Below, piece by piece: positions 1-5,505 of a DNA stretch of 12,440 bases (the stretch's first letter is position 1; every line of letters begins with the position of its first letter). Under the pieces are notes generated by a model. It ran no database searches and was not told the DNA's origin. It saw only the letters and a program-made list of their open reading frames with translations. The DNA comes from PCC-6802 sp031388585. Lineage in GTDB: Bacteria > Cyanobacteriota > Cyanobacteriia > Pseudanabaenales > Pseudanabaenaceae. The stretch is taken from assembly GCA_031388585.1 (NCBI GenBank), contig JANMRU010000154.1, positions 1 to 12,440 on the forward strand, written 5' to 3'. Made by a program: the position numbers and the translations under genes.

Positions 1-857
1 TTGGAAACTACGCGCTTTGCGGTGAGGGTTTCCCCATTGGCAAGCTTGACCGCGATCGCGCCATGAGTTTTAGATTTAGGCAAAATCTGCGTCACTCTGA
101 CACCATAACGAATTTCACTGCCTGCTTTTGTTAAACCCTCGACCAGCACCTCGGCAATGCGCCCAACACCACCTTTAGGGTAGTTGATGCCGCCATAGTG
201 GCGATCGCTGAATACCATGCCAGCATTAATCATGGGCGTTTTGTCGGCGGGCACAACCGACCAGCAGTAGCACTCCATATCAATGAATTTGAGCAATTCT
301 GGGTCAGAAATATAGCGTCGTGCCACATCACCTGCATTCTGCGGCAGGAATTTCGCTAAACCCAAACAGGCAAGCGGATTTTGAAAGAATACTCGCATCA
401 GATAGCCAAACTCTTCGAGCGAGAGTAATTCGATCGCATTGAGGCAATTAAATACTTGCCAACAGGTATCGTAGAACTTGCGGATCCCTTCGCGCTCGTG
501 GGGGAAGCGATCGCCTAAATCCTGGATGAACTTGGAGTAATCTCTGGCAACTTTAATATCCAGTCCATTTGGCAAATGGTAATGAATTTGCGTATCGTCA
601 GGGATGGTATCGATATGAACATGAACAGCATCAAGGGCGCGAGTCAGCAGATTGGTCGTACCTTGCTTCCCAAAACCAAAGATCATTGAGGCACCGACAT
701 CAAAGCGGTACCCATTGCGCTCAAAATAGCCAGAACTACCACCTGGGATTAGATATTTCTCTAGAACAAGAACTTTGACTCCTTTTGCTGCTAGCTGAGT
801 TGCGGTGACTAAACCACCCATGCCGGAGCCAATTACAATTACATCTGCATCAACCAT
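1..857 (-). CDS. crtH: Carotenoid cis-trans isomerase (CrtISO), N-terminal 285 residues; C-terminus outside the window
   Basis: The translation from the ATG at 857 begins with a dinucleotide-binding segment (GSGMGG, residues 10-15) followed by LEKYLIPGGSSGYFER and FDVGASMIFGFG, which I recognise from cyanobacterial CrtH, a phytoene-desaturase-like flavoprotein. CrtH converts poly-cis-lycopene made by the plant-type desaturases CrtP and CrtQ into all-trans-lycopene, at the membrane. Further CrtH-like stretches are CWQVFNCLNAIELLSLEE, MECYCWSVVPADKTPMINAG and FSDRHYGGINYPKGG. The frame is open to base 1 with no stop, so the gene runs out of the window; the family is usually about 500 residues, so roughly 55-60% is present. 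It lies 37 nt downstream of the DUF427 gene on the same strand and may be co-transcribed with it. Identification is from recognised sequence similarity; a related CrtI-type isomerase is the only serious alternative. Confidence 0.9.
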   Translation of the reverse strand, partial: MVDADVIVIGSGMGGLVTATQLAAKGVKVLVLEKYLIPGGSSGYFERNGYRFDVGASMIFGFGKQGTTNLLTRALDAVHVHIDTIPDDTQIHYHLPNGLDIKVARDYSKFIQDLGDRFPHEREGIRKFYDTCWQVFNCLNAIELLSLEEFGYLMRVFFQNPLACLGLAKFLPQNAGDVARRYISDPELLKFIDMECYCWSVVPADKTPMINAGMVFSDRHYGGINYPKGGVGRIAEVLVEGLTKAGSEIRYGVRVTQILPKSKTHGAIAVKLANGETLTAKRVVS

Positions 858-894
858 CAGTTTTTTATTTTGAGTACATTGCTTTTAGCAAGAC

Positions 895-1179
895 TTACTT
901 CTCCACCTGCACCCCTTTCCAAAAAGAAACATGATCCTTGATATTTGCAGCAGCTTCTTTAGGATTGGGGTAGAACCAAGCGGCATCTTTATTCACTTTG
1001 CCATCAACTTCAATATCGTAATAGCTAGCAACACCTTTCCAGGGACAATTGGTATGGGTGTTACTGGCTTTGAAATATTCAGCATTAATCGCGTCGGGGT
1101 GGAAATACAGATTGCCTTCAACAACCTCACAGCGGTTGCTTTCTGCTAAAACTGCGTTATGCCACATTGCCTTTGCCAT
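895..1179 (-). CDS. DUF427 family small protein
   Basis: A 94-residue protein if translation starts at the ATG at 1179 (MAKAMW). The sequence is characteristic of the DUF427 family: AVLAESNRCEVVEGNLYFHP near the N-terminus, the central CPWKGVASYYDIEVDG and a C-terminal AAWFYPNPKEAA. The family is a small beta-rich single domain found in many bacteria; I know of no established biochemical role, and the conserved Cys in CPWKG is the only obvious candidate functional residue. Start choice is uncertain: an in-frame TTG at 1191 lies 11 nt after an AGGAG at 1203-1207 and would add four residues (MDVT), whereas the ATG matches the usual family N-terminus but is 23 nt from that AGGAG. crtH follows after 37 nt on the same strand, which suggests co-transcription but does not prove a role in carotenoid metabolism. 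Confidence 0.85.
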   Translation of the reverse strand: MAKAMWHNAVLAESNRCEVVEGNLYFHPDAINAEYFKASNTHTNCPWKGVASYYDIEVDGKVNKDAAWFYPNPKEAAANIKDHVSFWKGVQVEK

Positions 1180-1191
1180 AGTTACGTCCAA

Positions 1192-1314
1192 ATAATTGTC
1201 TACTCCTATATTAATAGGGGGAACTATTTGGGGGAAGTCTATTTCAATATTTGTTGTATATATTAGATGTAATACCCGATCGCAAAGTCTATTTAGGATT
1301 GAGGAGAAATACCA
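1192..1314. promoter_or_regulatory. Divergent intergenic region between the DUF427/crtH pair and the secreted-protein gene
   Basis: This 123-bp AT-rich stretch must hold the promoters for both directions. A ten-base direct repeat, AAGTCTATTT, occurs at 1235-1244 and 1285-1294 (50 bp apart). A strong ribosome-binding sequence (GGAGGA/GAGGAG type, about 1297-1306) precedes the ATG at 1315, and AGGAG at 1203-1207 on the other strand serves the DUF427 gene. TAATAC at 1270-1275 is a possible -10 box for the plus direction, but I see no -35 element at proper spacing, so promoter positions are not called. Confidence 0.4.
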
Positions 1315-1668
1315 ATGTCAGCCCCCAAATTTTTAATCGCCTTACTTGGTAGCAGTGCTTTATTTGCTGCCTCTGGTCTGAGCGCTGCTGCCCAAAATGT
1401 CCCTACAACTTCGACAACTCCCGCACAGCAGGCTTTACAGGAAACGCAGGACTCGAGATCGCTTTATTCTTCGGGTAGTAGCAATTTCAATGTCATGCAA
1501 CTGATCCACAATGCAAATTTGCTGAATGGTCGGACTTCTGAGCAATTTAATAACGATCAGTCCGAGTCGTTTAACGATGCTGTCAAGAATTTCCGTTCGC
1601 AGCAGCGTAAGCTTGGTGGCACTACCCCATCTACATCGGCTCCTGAAACCAAGCCCGTTCAAAAATAG
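1315..1668 (+). CDS. Small secreted hypothetical protein with signal peptide
   Basis: A 117-residue protein starting at an ATG with a good ribosome-binding site (GAGGAG, 9 nt upstream). Residues 1-26 form a typical Sec signal peptide: a Lys at position 5, a hydrophobic core (FLIALLGSSALFAASG) and an Ala-rich cleavage region (LSAAAQ), so the protein should reach the periplasm or thylakoid lumen. The mature part of about 90 residues is polar and low in complexity: a Ser/Thr/Gln-rich start, a middle segment NVMQLIHNANLLNGRT that looks like the only ordered helix, then an Asn/Gln/Ser-rich helix-like stretch and a Thr/Ser/Pro tail. There are no Cys residues in the mature part. I do not recognise a named family; I think it resembles a class of conserved cyanobacterial exported proteins of unknown function. 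It converges on the FMN reductase gene with only 6 nt between the stops. Confidence 0.8.
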   Translation: MSAPKFLIALLGSSALFAASGLSAAAQNVPTTSTTPAQQALQETQDSRSLYSSGSSNFNVMQLIHNANLLNGRTSEQFNNDQSESFNDAVKNFRSQQRKLGGTTPSTSAPETKPVQK

Positions 1669-1674
1669 ATTAGC

Positions 1675-2259
1675 TTACGTTGAAACATGAAAAGACTTCG
1701 GGGCGATCGCGATCGTAAATGCCGCGATCGCTGAGCGTAATGGCTCCGCAAATTCGGCATCCGAAGCAATCCCAACCTCATCAAGCTTTCTACCTAAGAG
1801 TGGTAGAGAGATCGACGCTTCGTCAATGATACGAGCATCCATCACTGAAATCGTTTCCCTTAAAGATGCTTGTGCGTGTGTTGCGCGGGGTGAGGCATTG
1901 AACAGTGCAACGGGCTTACCCACAAGTTCTCCGCTGCCAACAATCCAGTCAAGCGCATTTTTTAAGACACCTGGCACGCCGTGAGCATATTCGGGGCTAC
2001 AGATTAGCACGCCATCTGATTGTCTTAATTGAGTGCGAAAGTCGAGTACGGAGGATGGCTCTAGATCGGTGCCTTCAATATCGGGATTAAAGTGGGGCAG
2101 ATCGTTAAGTCCGGTATAAAGGGCGATCGCCACACCATCAGGAGCTAAGATACTCGCCGCACGAAGCAAAGCGGTATTTGATGAGATCGCCCGCAGGCTC
2201 CCCGATATCGCCAGAATTCGTATTGGTTTAGAAGTATTCAGCAGTTTTAAGACTTCCAT
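1675..2259 (-). CDS. NAD(P)H-dependent FMN reductase / chromate-reductase-like flavoprotein
   Basis: A 194-residue protein of the flavodoxin-like NADPH-dependent FMN reductase family (relatives include SsuE, ChrR and quinone reductases). Visible family motifs are ILAISGSLRAISSN (residues 15-28), the phosphate-binding loop for FMN, and SPEYAHGVPGVLKNALDW (88-105), which packs against the isoalloxazine ring. Such enzymes transfer electrons from NAD(P)H through FMN to quinones, free flavins or metal and azo compounds; the real substrate cannot be read from sequence. I chose the ATG at 2259; an in-frame TTG at 2283 would add eight residues but overlaps the GGAGGT (2275-2280) that more likely acts as the ribosome-binding site, though its 15-nt spacing is long. 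The gene lies directly behind the decayed repeat copy at 2282-2384 and was probably the last gene of the minus-strand operon before the toxin-antitoxin pair was inserted. Confidence 0.88.
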   Translation of the reverse strand: MEVLKLLNTSKPIRILAISGSLRAISSNTALLRAASILAPDGVAIALYTGLNDLPHFNPDIEGTDLEPSSVLDFRTQLRQSDGVLICSPEYAHGVPGVLKNALDWIVGSGELVGKPVALFNASPRATHAQASLRETISVMDARIIDEASISLPLLGRKLDEVGIASDAEFAEPLRSAIAAFTIAIAPKSFHVST

Positions 2260-2281
2260 GCGATTATTCGCCACAACCTCC

Positions 2282-2384
2282 AATTTAGCTTTTAATTATC
2301 AAATCTAAAATTGGTTGGTTGGTGAGACAAAGCTAATGACAGGTGAATAGGTTTGGTTCCTGCACTCCGATACTGGCGATCGCA
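2282..2384. repeat. Direct repeat copy A (far copy) flanking the RelE/ParE-type module
   Basis: 103 bp matching 2939-3042 with five substitutions and one single-base indel by my hand alignment (about 94% identity). The sequence corresponds to the last 31 codons of the 151-aa gene plus a few bases after its stop. Weak similarity continues past the repeat into the GGAGG that serves the FMN reductase. Confidence 0.93.
2290..2384 (-). pseudogene. Decayed duplicate of the 3' end of the 151-aa gene
   Basis: Read on the minus strand in the frame of the intact gene, this copy gives IASIGVQEPNLFTCH, then TAG (2333-2335) where the intact gene has TGG (Trp), then LCLTNQPILDLIIKS and the original TAA. 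The other differences are two synonymous changes and one conservative change (Val to Ile). No upstream coding sequence accompanies it, so it is a gene-end fragment and not a full duplicate. Its drift, including the stop codon, fits loss of selection after duplication. Confidence 0.85.
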
Positions 2385-2438
2385 CCATAAACGCTAGACA
2401 TATCATCAGAAGCATCTCAGCTTTACTTGGTCTAGGTC

Positions 2439-2711
2439 TTAGGGGAAAACTCTGTAAATCTCTCTGCGATGAGCAATTCGCAGACAAGTGATGATTTGCG
2501 CCTTAGTATCCAAGGTTAATCCAATTCGGTAGTCACCCACACGAATTTTGTACTTGTCACTGTAACCTGCCATTTTCTCGATATATCCTAAACCAAAGGG
2601 GTTCTTGGTTTTGAGTTCTTGAAACACAATCTCTCCCGCACGACTTCGGGTAGTTTCTGGTAGTCTGGCCAGCTCTTTTAAAAATCGCTTTGTATACTCA
2701 ACTGTCCACAT
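2439..2711 (-). CDS. RelE/ParE superfamily toxin
   Basis: A 90-residue protein with the usual length and pattern of RelE/ParE toxins: an N-terminal WTVEYTKRFLKELARLP helix region, a central KMAGYSDKYKIRVGDYRIG strand block (about residues 46-64) and a C-terminal HRREIYRVFP (81-90). RelE-type toxins cleave mRNA in the ribosomal A site, whereas ParE-type toxins inhibit gyrase. The KxRVGDYR block and the basic, Tyr-containing tail lean towards the RelE branch, but the fold alone does not settle the target. The start overlaps the antitoxin gene by 14 nt, so the two are translationally coupled. The module sits between two direct repeats derived from the 151-aa gene. Confidence 0.9.
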   Translation of the reverse strand: MWTVEYTKRFLKELARLPETTRSRAGEIVFQELKTKNPFGLGYIEKMAGYSDKYKIRVGDYRIGLTLDTKAQIITCLRIAHRREIYRVFP

Positions 2712-2910
2712 ATTGGCTTTTTACCGATTGATAATAAGTCAATGCTTCCTCACCAGTTAGGACTTCATCATCCTCAACCTCTGCCATTAATTTGACTAAA
2801 CCAAAATTTTCCAGGATTTCCTCAATCTGCTCGAAAACTGCAACTGGAATCTGCACTGCTAGGAGTTGCTGGTTCTCATCCATTACGTATTGTTTCTGAA
2901 TATCGAGCAT
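2698..2910 (-). CDS. Antitoxin of the RelE/ParE-type module
   Basis: About 70 residues from the ATG at 2910 (MLDIQKQYVMDENQQLLAVQ). An in-frame TTG at 2934 would add eight residues that look non-coding. The N-terminal half (YVMDENQQLLAVQIPVAVFEQIEEILEN) resembles the Phd/RelB-like cyanobacterial antitoxins that form a small DNA-binding and dimerisation domain. The C-terminal part (LMAEVEDDEVLTGEEALTYY) is acidic and probably forms the extended segment that wraps the basic toxin. It overlaps the toxin start by 14 nt, in the usual antitoxin-first order. Only 28 bp separate its start from repeat copy B, so its own promoter would have to lie in that interval or within the repeat; otherwise it is transcribed by read-through from the upstream operon. 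Confidence 0.85.
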   Translation of the reverse strand: MLDIQKQYVMDENQQLLAVQIPVAVFEQIEEILENFGLVKLMAEVEDDEVLTGEEALTYYQSVKSQYVDS

Positions 2911-2938
2911 TGTTGTTGCAAGCGAGATTATCAACTCT

Positions 2939-3042
2939 AATTTTAGCTTTTAACGATCAAATCTAAAATTGGTTGGTTGGTGAGGCAAAGCCAATGACAG
3001 GTGAATAGGTTTGGTTCCTGCACTCCGATGCTGGCGATCGCA
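2939..3042. repeat. Direct repeat copy B (intact gene end) flanking the RelE/ParE-type module
   Basis: 104 bp matching copy A at 2282-2384. This copy is the functional 3' end of the 151-aa gene: it encodes residues from IASIGVQEP to the C-terminal DLIVKS and the TAA stop. Past the repeat the bases AATTAGAGTTG still resemble the AATTGGAGGTTG of copy A, so the duplicated unit may have included the original intergenic ribosome-binding site. Confidence 0.93.
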
Positions 3043-3398
3043 GGTTCAGATGGGAATGGAATGAGGCGATCGAATAATATTTCGATTTTTGCAGACGGAG
3101 ATTTTGTCTCCCTGAAAGCAAACTGGATCAAATAGACGCTGGGAAGCGCTTGTAGGGAATCTAAAAGACTATAGGCTAAATAATAAAGTGGCTGCTTGGT
3201 GCGATCGTTCAGGTGAAATGGTTGCTCGTAGCGGCCATCTTCTCTCTGGGCAATTACTTCGGCATACAAGGGGCCGCGTGCTGTCCAGACTATCGGCAGC
3301 CAAAAATTACCCGCATCCGTTGCCGGTATTCCATGTTGCTCGCTTACCCTGTTACGCAAACCTTCTAGATCGGCACAAGCAGGGGCAATCTCAAGCAT
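2943..3398 (-). CDS. Hypothetical protein, 151 aa, operon with the coiled-coil gene
   Basis: I do not recognise this protein. It has no signal peptide or membrane segment and looks like a soluble alpha/beta domain: a helical N-terminus (LEIAPACADLEGLRNRVSEQ), a central WLPIVWTARGPLYAEVIAQRE-like strand region, a PLYYLAYSLLDSLQALP helix, then strands (VYLIQFAFRE, KIEILFDRLIPF) and a hydrophobic C-terminus with CHWLCLTNQP. The ATG at 3398 overlaps the end of the coiled-coil gene by eight bases, so translation is coupled and the two products probably act together. The last 31 codons are duplicated at 2282-2384. No catalytic motif can be identified. Real coding is supported by the length, the overlap and the mostly synonymous or conservative drift in the duplicate. 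Confidence 0.75.
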   Translation of the reverse strand: MLEIAPACADLEGLRNRVSEQHGIPATDAGNFWLPIVWTARGPLYAEVIAQREDGRYEQPFHLNDRTKQPLYYLAYSLLDSLQALPSVYLIQFAFRETKSPSAKIEILFDRLIPFPSEPAIASIGVQEPNLFTCHWLCLTNQPILDLIVKS

Positions 3399-3918
3399 TA
3401 CGGAAGATTGGTAAGTCAGGGCTATTATGCATCATTTTAGGTAGCTCTACCCTTTGCGGCTTGCTGCGTACCGCCAAACGATAGCTGAGGCTTTGGAGCT
3501 CCATATGCAGTTGGCGGTTTTCTTTCTGTAGCATTTCAACCTTGGCTTTGATCGGCACCATGCGCTCAGCAAACTTGCCACGATAGACATTTGGTAACTC
3601 CTGTACTACCTGTTCTAACATGCGCGTGCGATCGCTCAATTCCTCAAAAGCCTTACGCAACTCGACCGCTTCCAGTTCGCGTTCTTCTTGGAGATTTTGC
3701 GATCGCGCTAGTTTCTCCTCGGTGGATGCTAATTTGTATGTGAGCGCGAGTAGCTCTTCTTGGTGCTGCTGTGAGAGTTCCTGGGTCGGAACAAAAACGT
3801 TATTACCCTTAATTAGCCTGAACAGTTCCTCAGACAGTTGCTGAACTAGCAGGTCTTTCTGCTGGACCTCCTGCTGTAGGTGACTATTTTCCTCGCGCAA
3901 TTCTTCAACAGTTAGCAT
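3391..3918 (-). CDS. Coiled-coil protein, 175 aa
   Basis: Starts at the ATG at 3918, preceded by AGGTG five bases upstream; a GTG at 3924 is also in frame but overlaps that site. Residues 1-35 or so (LTVEELREENSHLQQEVQQKD and following) and two later stretches (about 55-105 and 120-145) are rich in Glu, Gln, Lys and Leu with heptad-like spacing, so the protein should be a long coiled coil broken by a short NNVFVP link. The tail (PKMMHNSPDLPIF) is non-helical and Pro-containing. There is no signal peptide. It lies 18 nt after the DDOR-type gene and overlaps the 151-aa gene by 8 nt, so the three form an operon; a scaffold or adaptor role for its neighbours is inference only. I do not recognise a named family. 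Confidence 0.8.
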   Translation of the reverse strand: MLTVEELREENSHLQQEVQQKDLLVQQLSEELFRLIKGNNVFVPTQELSQQHQEELLALTYKLASTEEKLARSQNLQEERELEAVELRKAFEELSDRTRMLEQVVQELPNVYRGKFAERMVPIKAKVEMLQKENRQLHMELQSLSYRLAVRSKPQRVELPKMMHNSPDLPIFRNA

Positions 3919-3936
3919 AATCACACCTATTTAGAC

Positions 3937-4992
3937 TTAAGTTTGCGATCGAACCAGATTTGGCTCTAGTTCTGGTTCTAGATTCGACTCTAGAGTGGGT
4001 CTGGGCTGCTGGACGTTTTCCGCCCAAAGTCTTGGTGGTGAACTCCGACGAATTTCCCGCCAAATTGCAGTTGCGGCTAATGTACCATCTGCGACCGCAA
4101 TTGACACCTGGTTTAATCCTTGTTTTAGATCGCCGAGGGCAAAAATGCGTGGATGTGAGGTCCGACACACATCATCTGTGACTAAATTTTTACCATCGCG
4201 CTTCAGATCAAAATCTTTCAGGTATTCGCTGAAATAGTGCGAGCCCATGGATATTAGACCAGTTTCTAGATCCAATACTGAACCGTCGGTAAATTCTACC
4301 CCAGTCATCTCGTGATTGTGACCTAAAAATTTAGCGATCGGCTGTTCGTAAAGCGGATAACCGTGTGCGGCTAGTTTGGCACGCATTTCTTCGCCCACAG
4401 TAAATAAACCTTGGGTAACCACGCTGATATAGGGGGTAAACCAATTCAGGACAAAAGCGGTATTAATTGCTCCTTCGGAATTGATGAATAGACCGCAGCG
4501 CTTATCACGGATTTCGTGACCATCGCAAATTAGACAAACATGGAGGTTATAGCCAGCGTAATCATAGACATTTTGCATGTCATCGAGCTTGGGGAGGTTG
4601 TCGATGATGCCGCTAGCTGCGACTAGATACTTACAGCGAAATACAGGATATTCACTATCTTTTTTACCAACTTTTACCTTCACAGCAAAAGTATCACCTT
4701 CTTCCGCCACATGCTCGACATAACCATTCAGGTAATCAGCACCGACAGAAAGAGCGTGCTCCTGCCCTTGCTTTAACATATCTCGGCCTGGGGTATCGTG
4801 GGGAAGACCTAAGTAGTTAGTGAGGTTTTGCATCCAGAGCGATCGCCCTCTACCTTTTTCTATAACCAGACAGGAGAGCTGATAACGCGCCAAATAAATT
4901 GCGGCTGACAAACCACCGGCACCGCCACCAACGATTATGGCATCGTAGGTATGTTCGAGCCGCTGATCCAGGTTCTTCTTTGCCAGTTTCAT
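3937..4992 (-). CDS. Thioredoxin-reductase-like flavoprotein, DDOR type (diflavin-linked disulfide oxidoreductase)
   Basis: A 351-residue protein of the thioredoxin reductase fold. Residues 18-27 (AIIVGGGAGG) are the FAD-binding Rossmann motif, residues 153-156 with the following DG (CLICDG) are the redox-active CxxC, and IFALGDLKQG near 283-292 is the second FAD contact. Where a true NADPH-dependent reductase has a glycine-rich GxGxxA motif, this protein has FINSEGAINTAF (169-180), and the usual HRR segment is absent (TQGLFTVGEEMR). This agrees with the cyanobacterial DDOR family (relatives of Synechocystis Slr0600), reported to carry a second FAD in place of NADPH and to pass electrons from thiols towards flavin. 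The C-terminal 35 residues are an acidic, Pro- and Leu-Glu-rich extension. It heads the minus-strand operon; the start is the ATG at 4992. Assignment to DDOR over a plain NTR rests on the lost NADPH motif. Confidence 0.87.
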   Translation of the reverse strand: MKLAKKNLDQRLEHTYDAIIVGGGAGGLSAAIYLARYQLSCLVIEKGRGRSLWMQNLTNYLGLPHDTPGRDMLKQGQEHALSVGADYLNGYVEHVAEEGDTFAVKVKVGKKDSEYPVFRCKYLVAASGIIDNLPKLDDMQNVYDYAGYNLHVCLICDGHEIRDKRCGLFINSEGAINTAFVLNWFTPYISVVTQGLFTVGEEMRAKLAAHGYPLYEQPIAKFLGHNHEMTGVEFTDGSVLDLETGLISMGSHYFSEYLKDFDLKRDGKNLVTDDVCRTSHPRIFALGDLKQGLNQVSIAVADGTLAATAIWREIRRSSPPRLWAENVQQPRPTLESNLEPELEPNLVRSQT

Positions 4993-5505
4993 AACGCTTT
5001 TTACTCACTTCATGTAAAAGTTTATCAACCGAAATAGCAAGCGGCCATTTTAAACGGTTTCAACATCATTCAATATCTAATTTAGTCTGTTAACTATCCG
5101 CTTGTCATCGACCTTAAGTAGTTTTTGCTAGTTTGTGATTCAGCTATTCTCATTGAGCTTGACCTACAGTGCGATCCTGATTGCTCAGGTGCGATCGCAA
5201 ATCTTCTATCAGCGGACTACAACAAAGATGGCAGGTTTGCTGATATTGAAGCCCATGCCTTTACCAAACAAAGTTGGCGAGCAAACAATCGATCTGCCAG
5301 TCTCCACCCAGGAGGTATGGCTGCAAACTCAGTCATCTCGGCAATTGCGCGATCGCATCTTTAGGAACGTTATTTTGCTTCCAGCGTTTAGACTAGAGAT
5401 CTGGCTAGCTAAGTTTTCGAACGAACTCAATCTGAGATTCAGAATACTTAACTTGCCTATTTATATTTGCTCACAATCTGCAACCGACGATATGGAAACG
5501 GCGAC
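4993..5505. other. Long intergenic region between the divergent DDOR-type gene and leuS
   Basis: About 510 bp with no gene I can support. Two overlapping plus-strand frames are open (5125-5364 from TTG, 5135-5515 from GTG); neither has a ribosome-binding site or recognisable family, and one runs into leuS. A 7-bp inverted repeat, CAAGCGG at 5038-5044 and CCGCTTG at 5098-5104, lies on the DDOR side. HIP1 octamers occur at about 5192-5199 and in the GCGCGATCGC near 5348. The promoters for both flanking genes must lie here, but no clear -35/-10 pair stands out. Confidence 0.5.

Noticed and set aside
2305..2487. 60-codon minus-strand open frame across repeat copy A.
   Set aside because: It reads the repeat in a different frame from the 151-aa gene and overlaps the toxin's 3' end; a shadow created by the duplication.
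5125..5364. Open frame whose translation contains DYNKDGRFADIE, an almost perfect EF-hand loop.
   Set aside because: TTG start without ribosome-binding site, only one loop, no flanking helices or signal peptide, and an equally open overlapping frame (5135-5515); a chance match is more likely.
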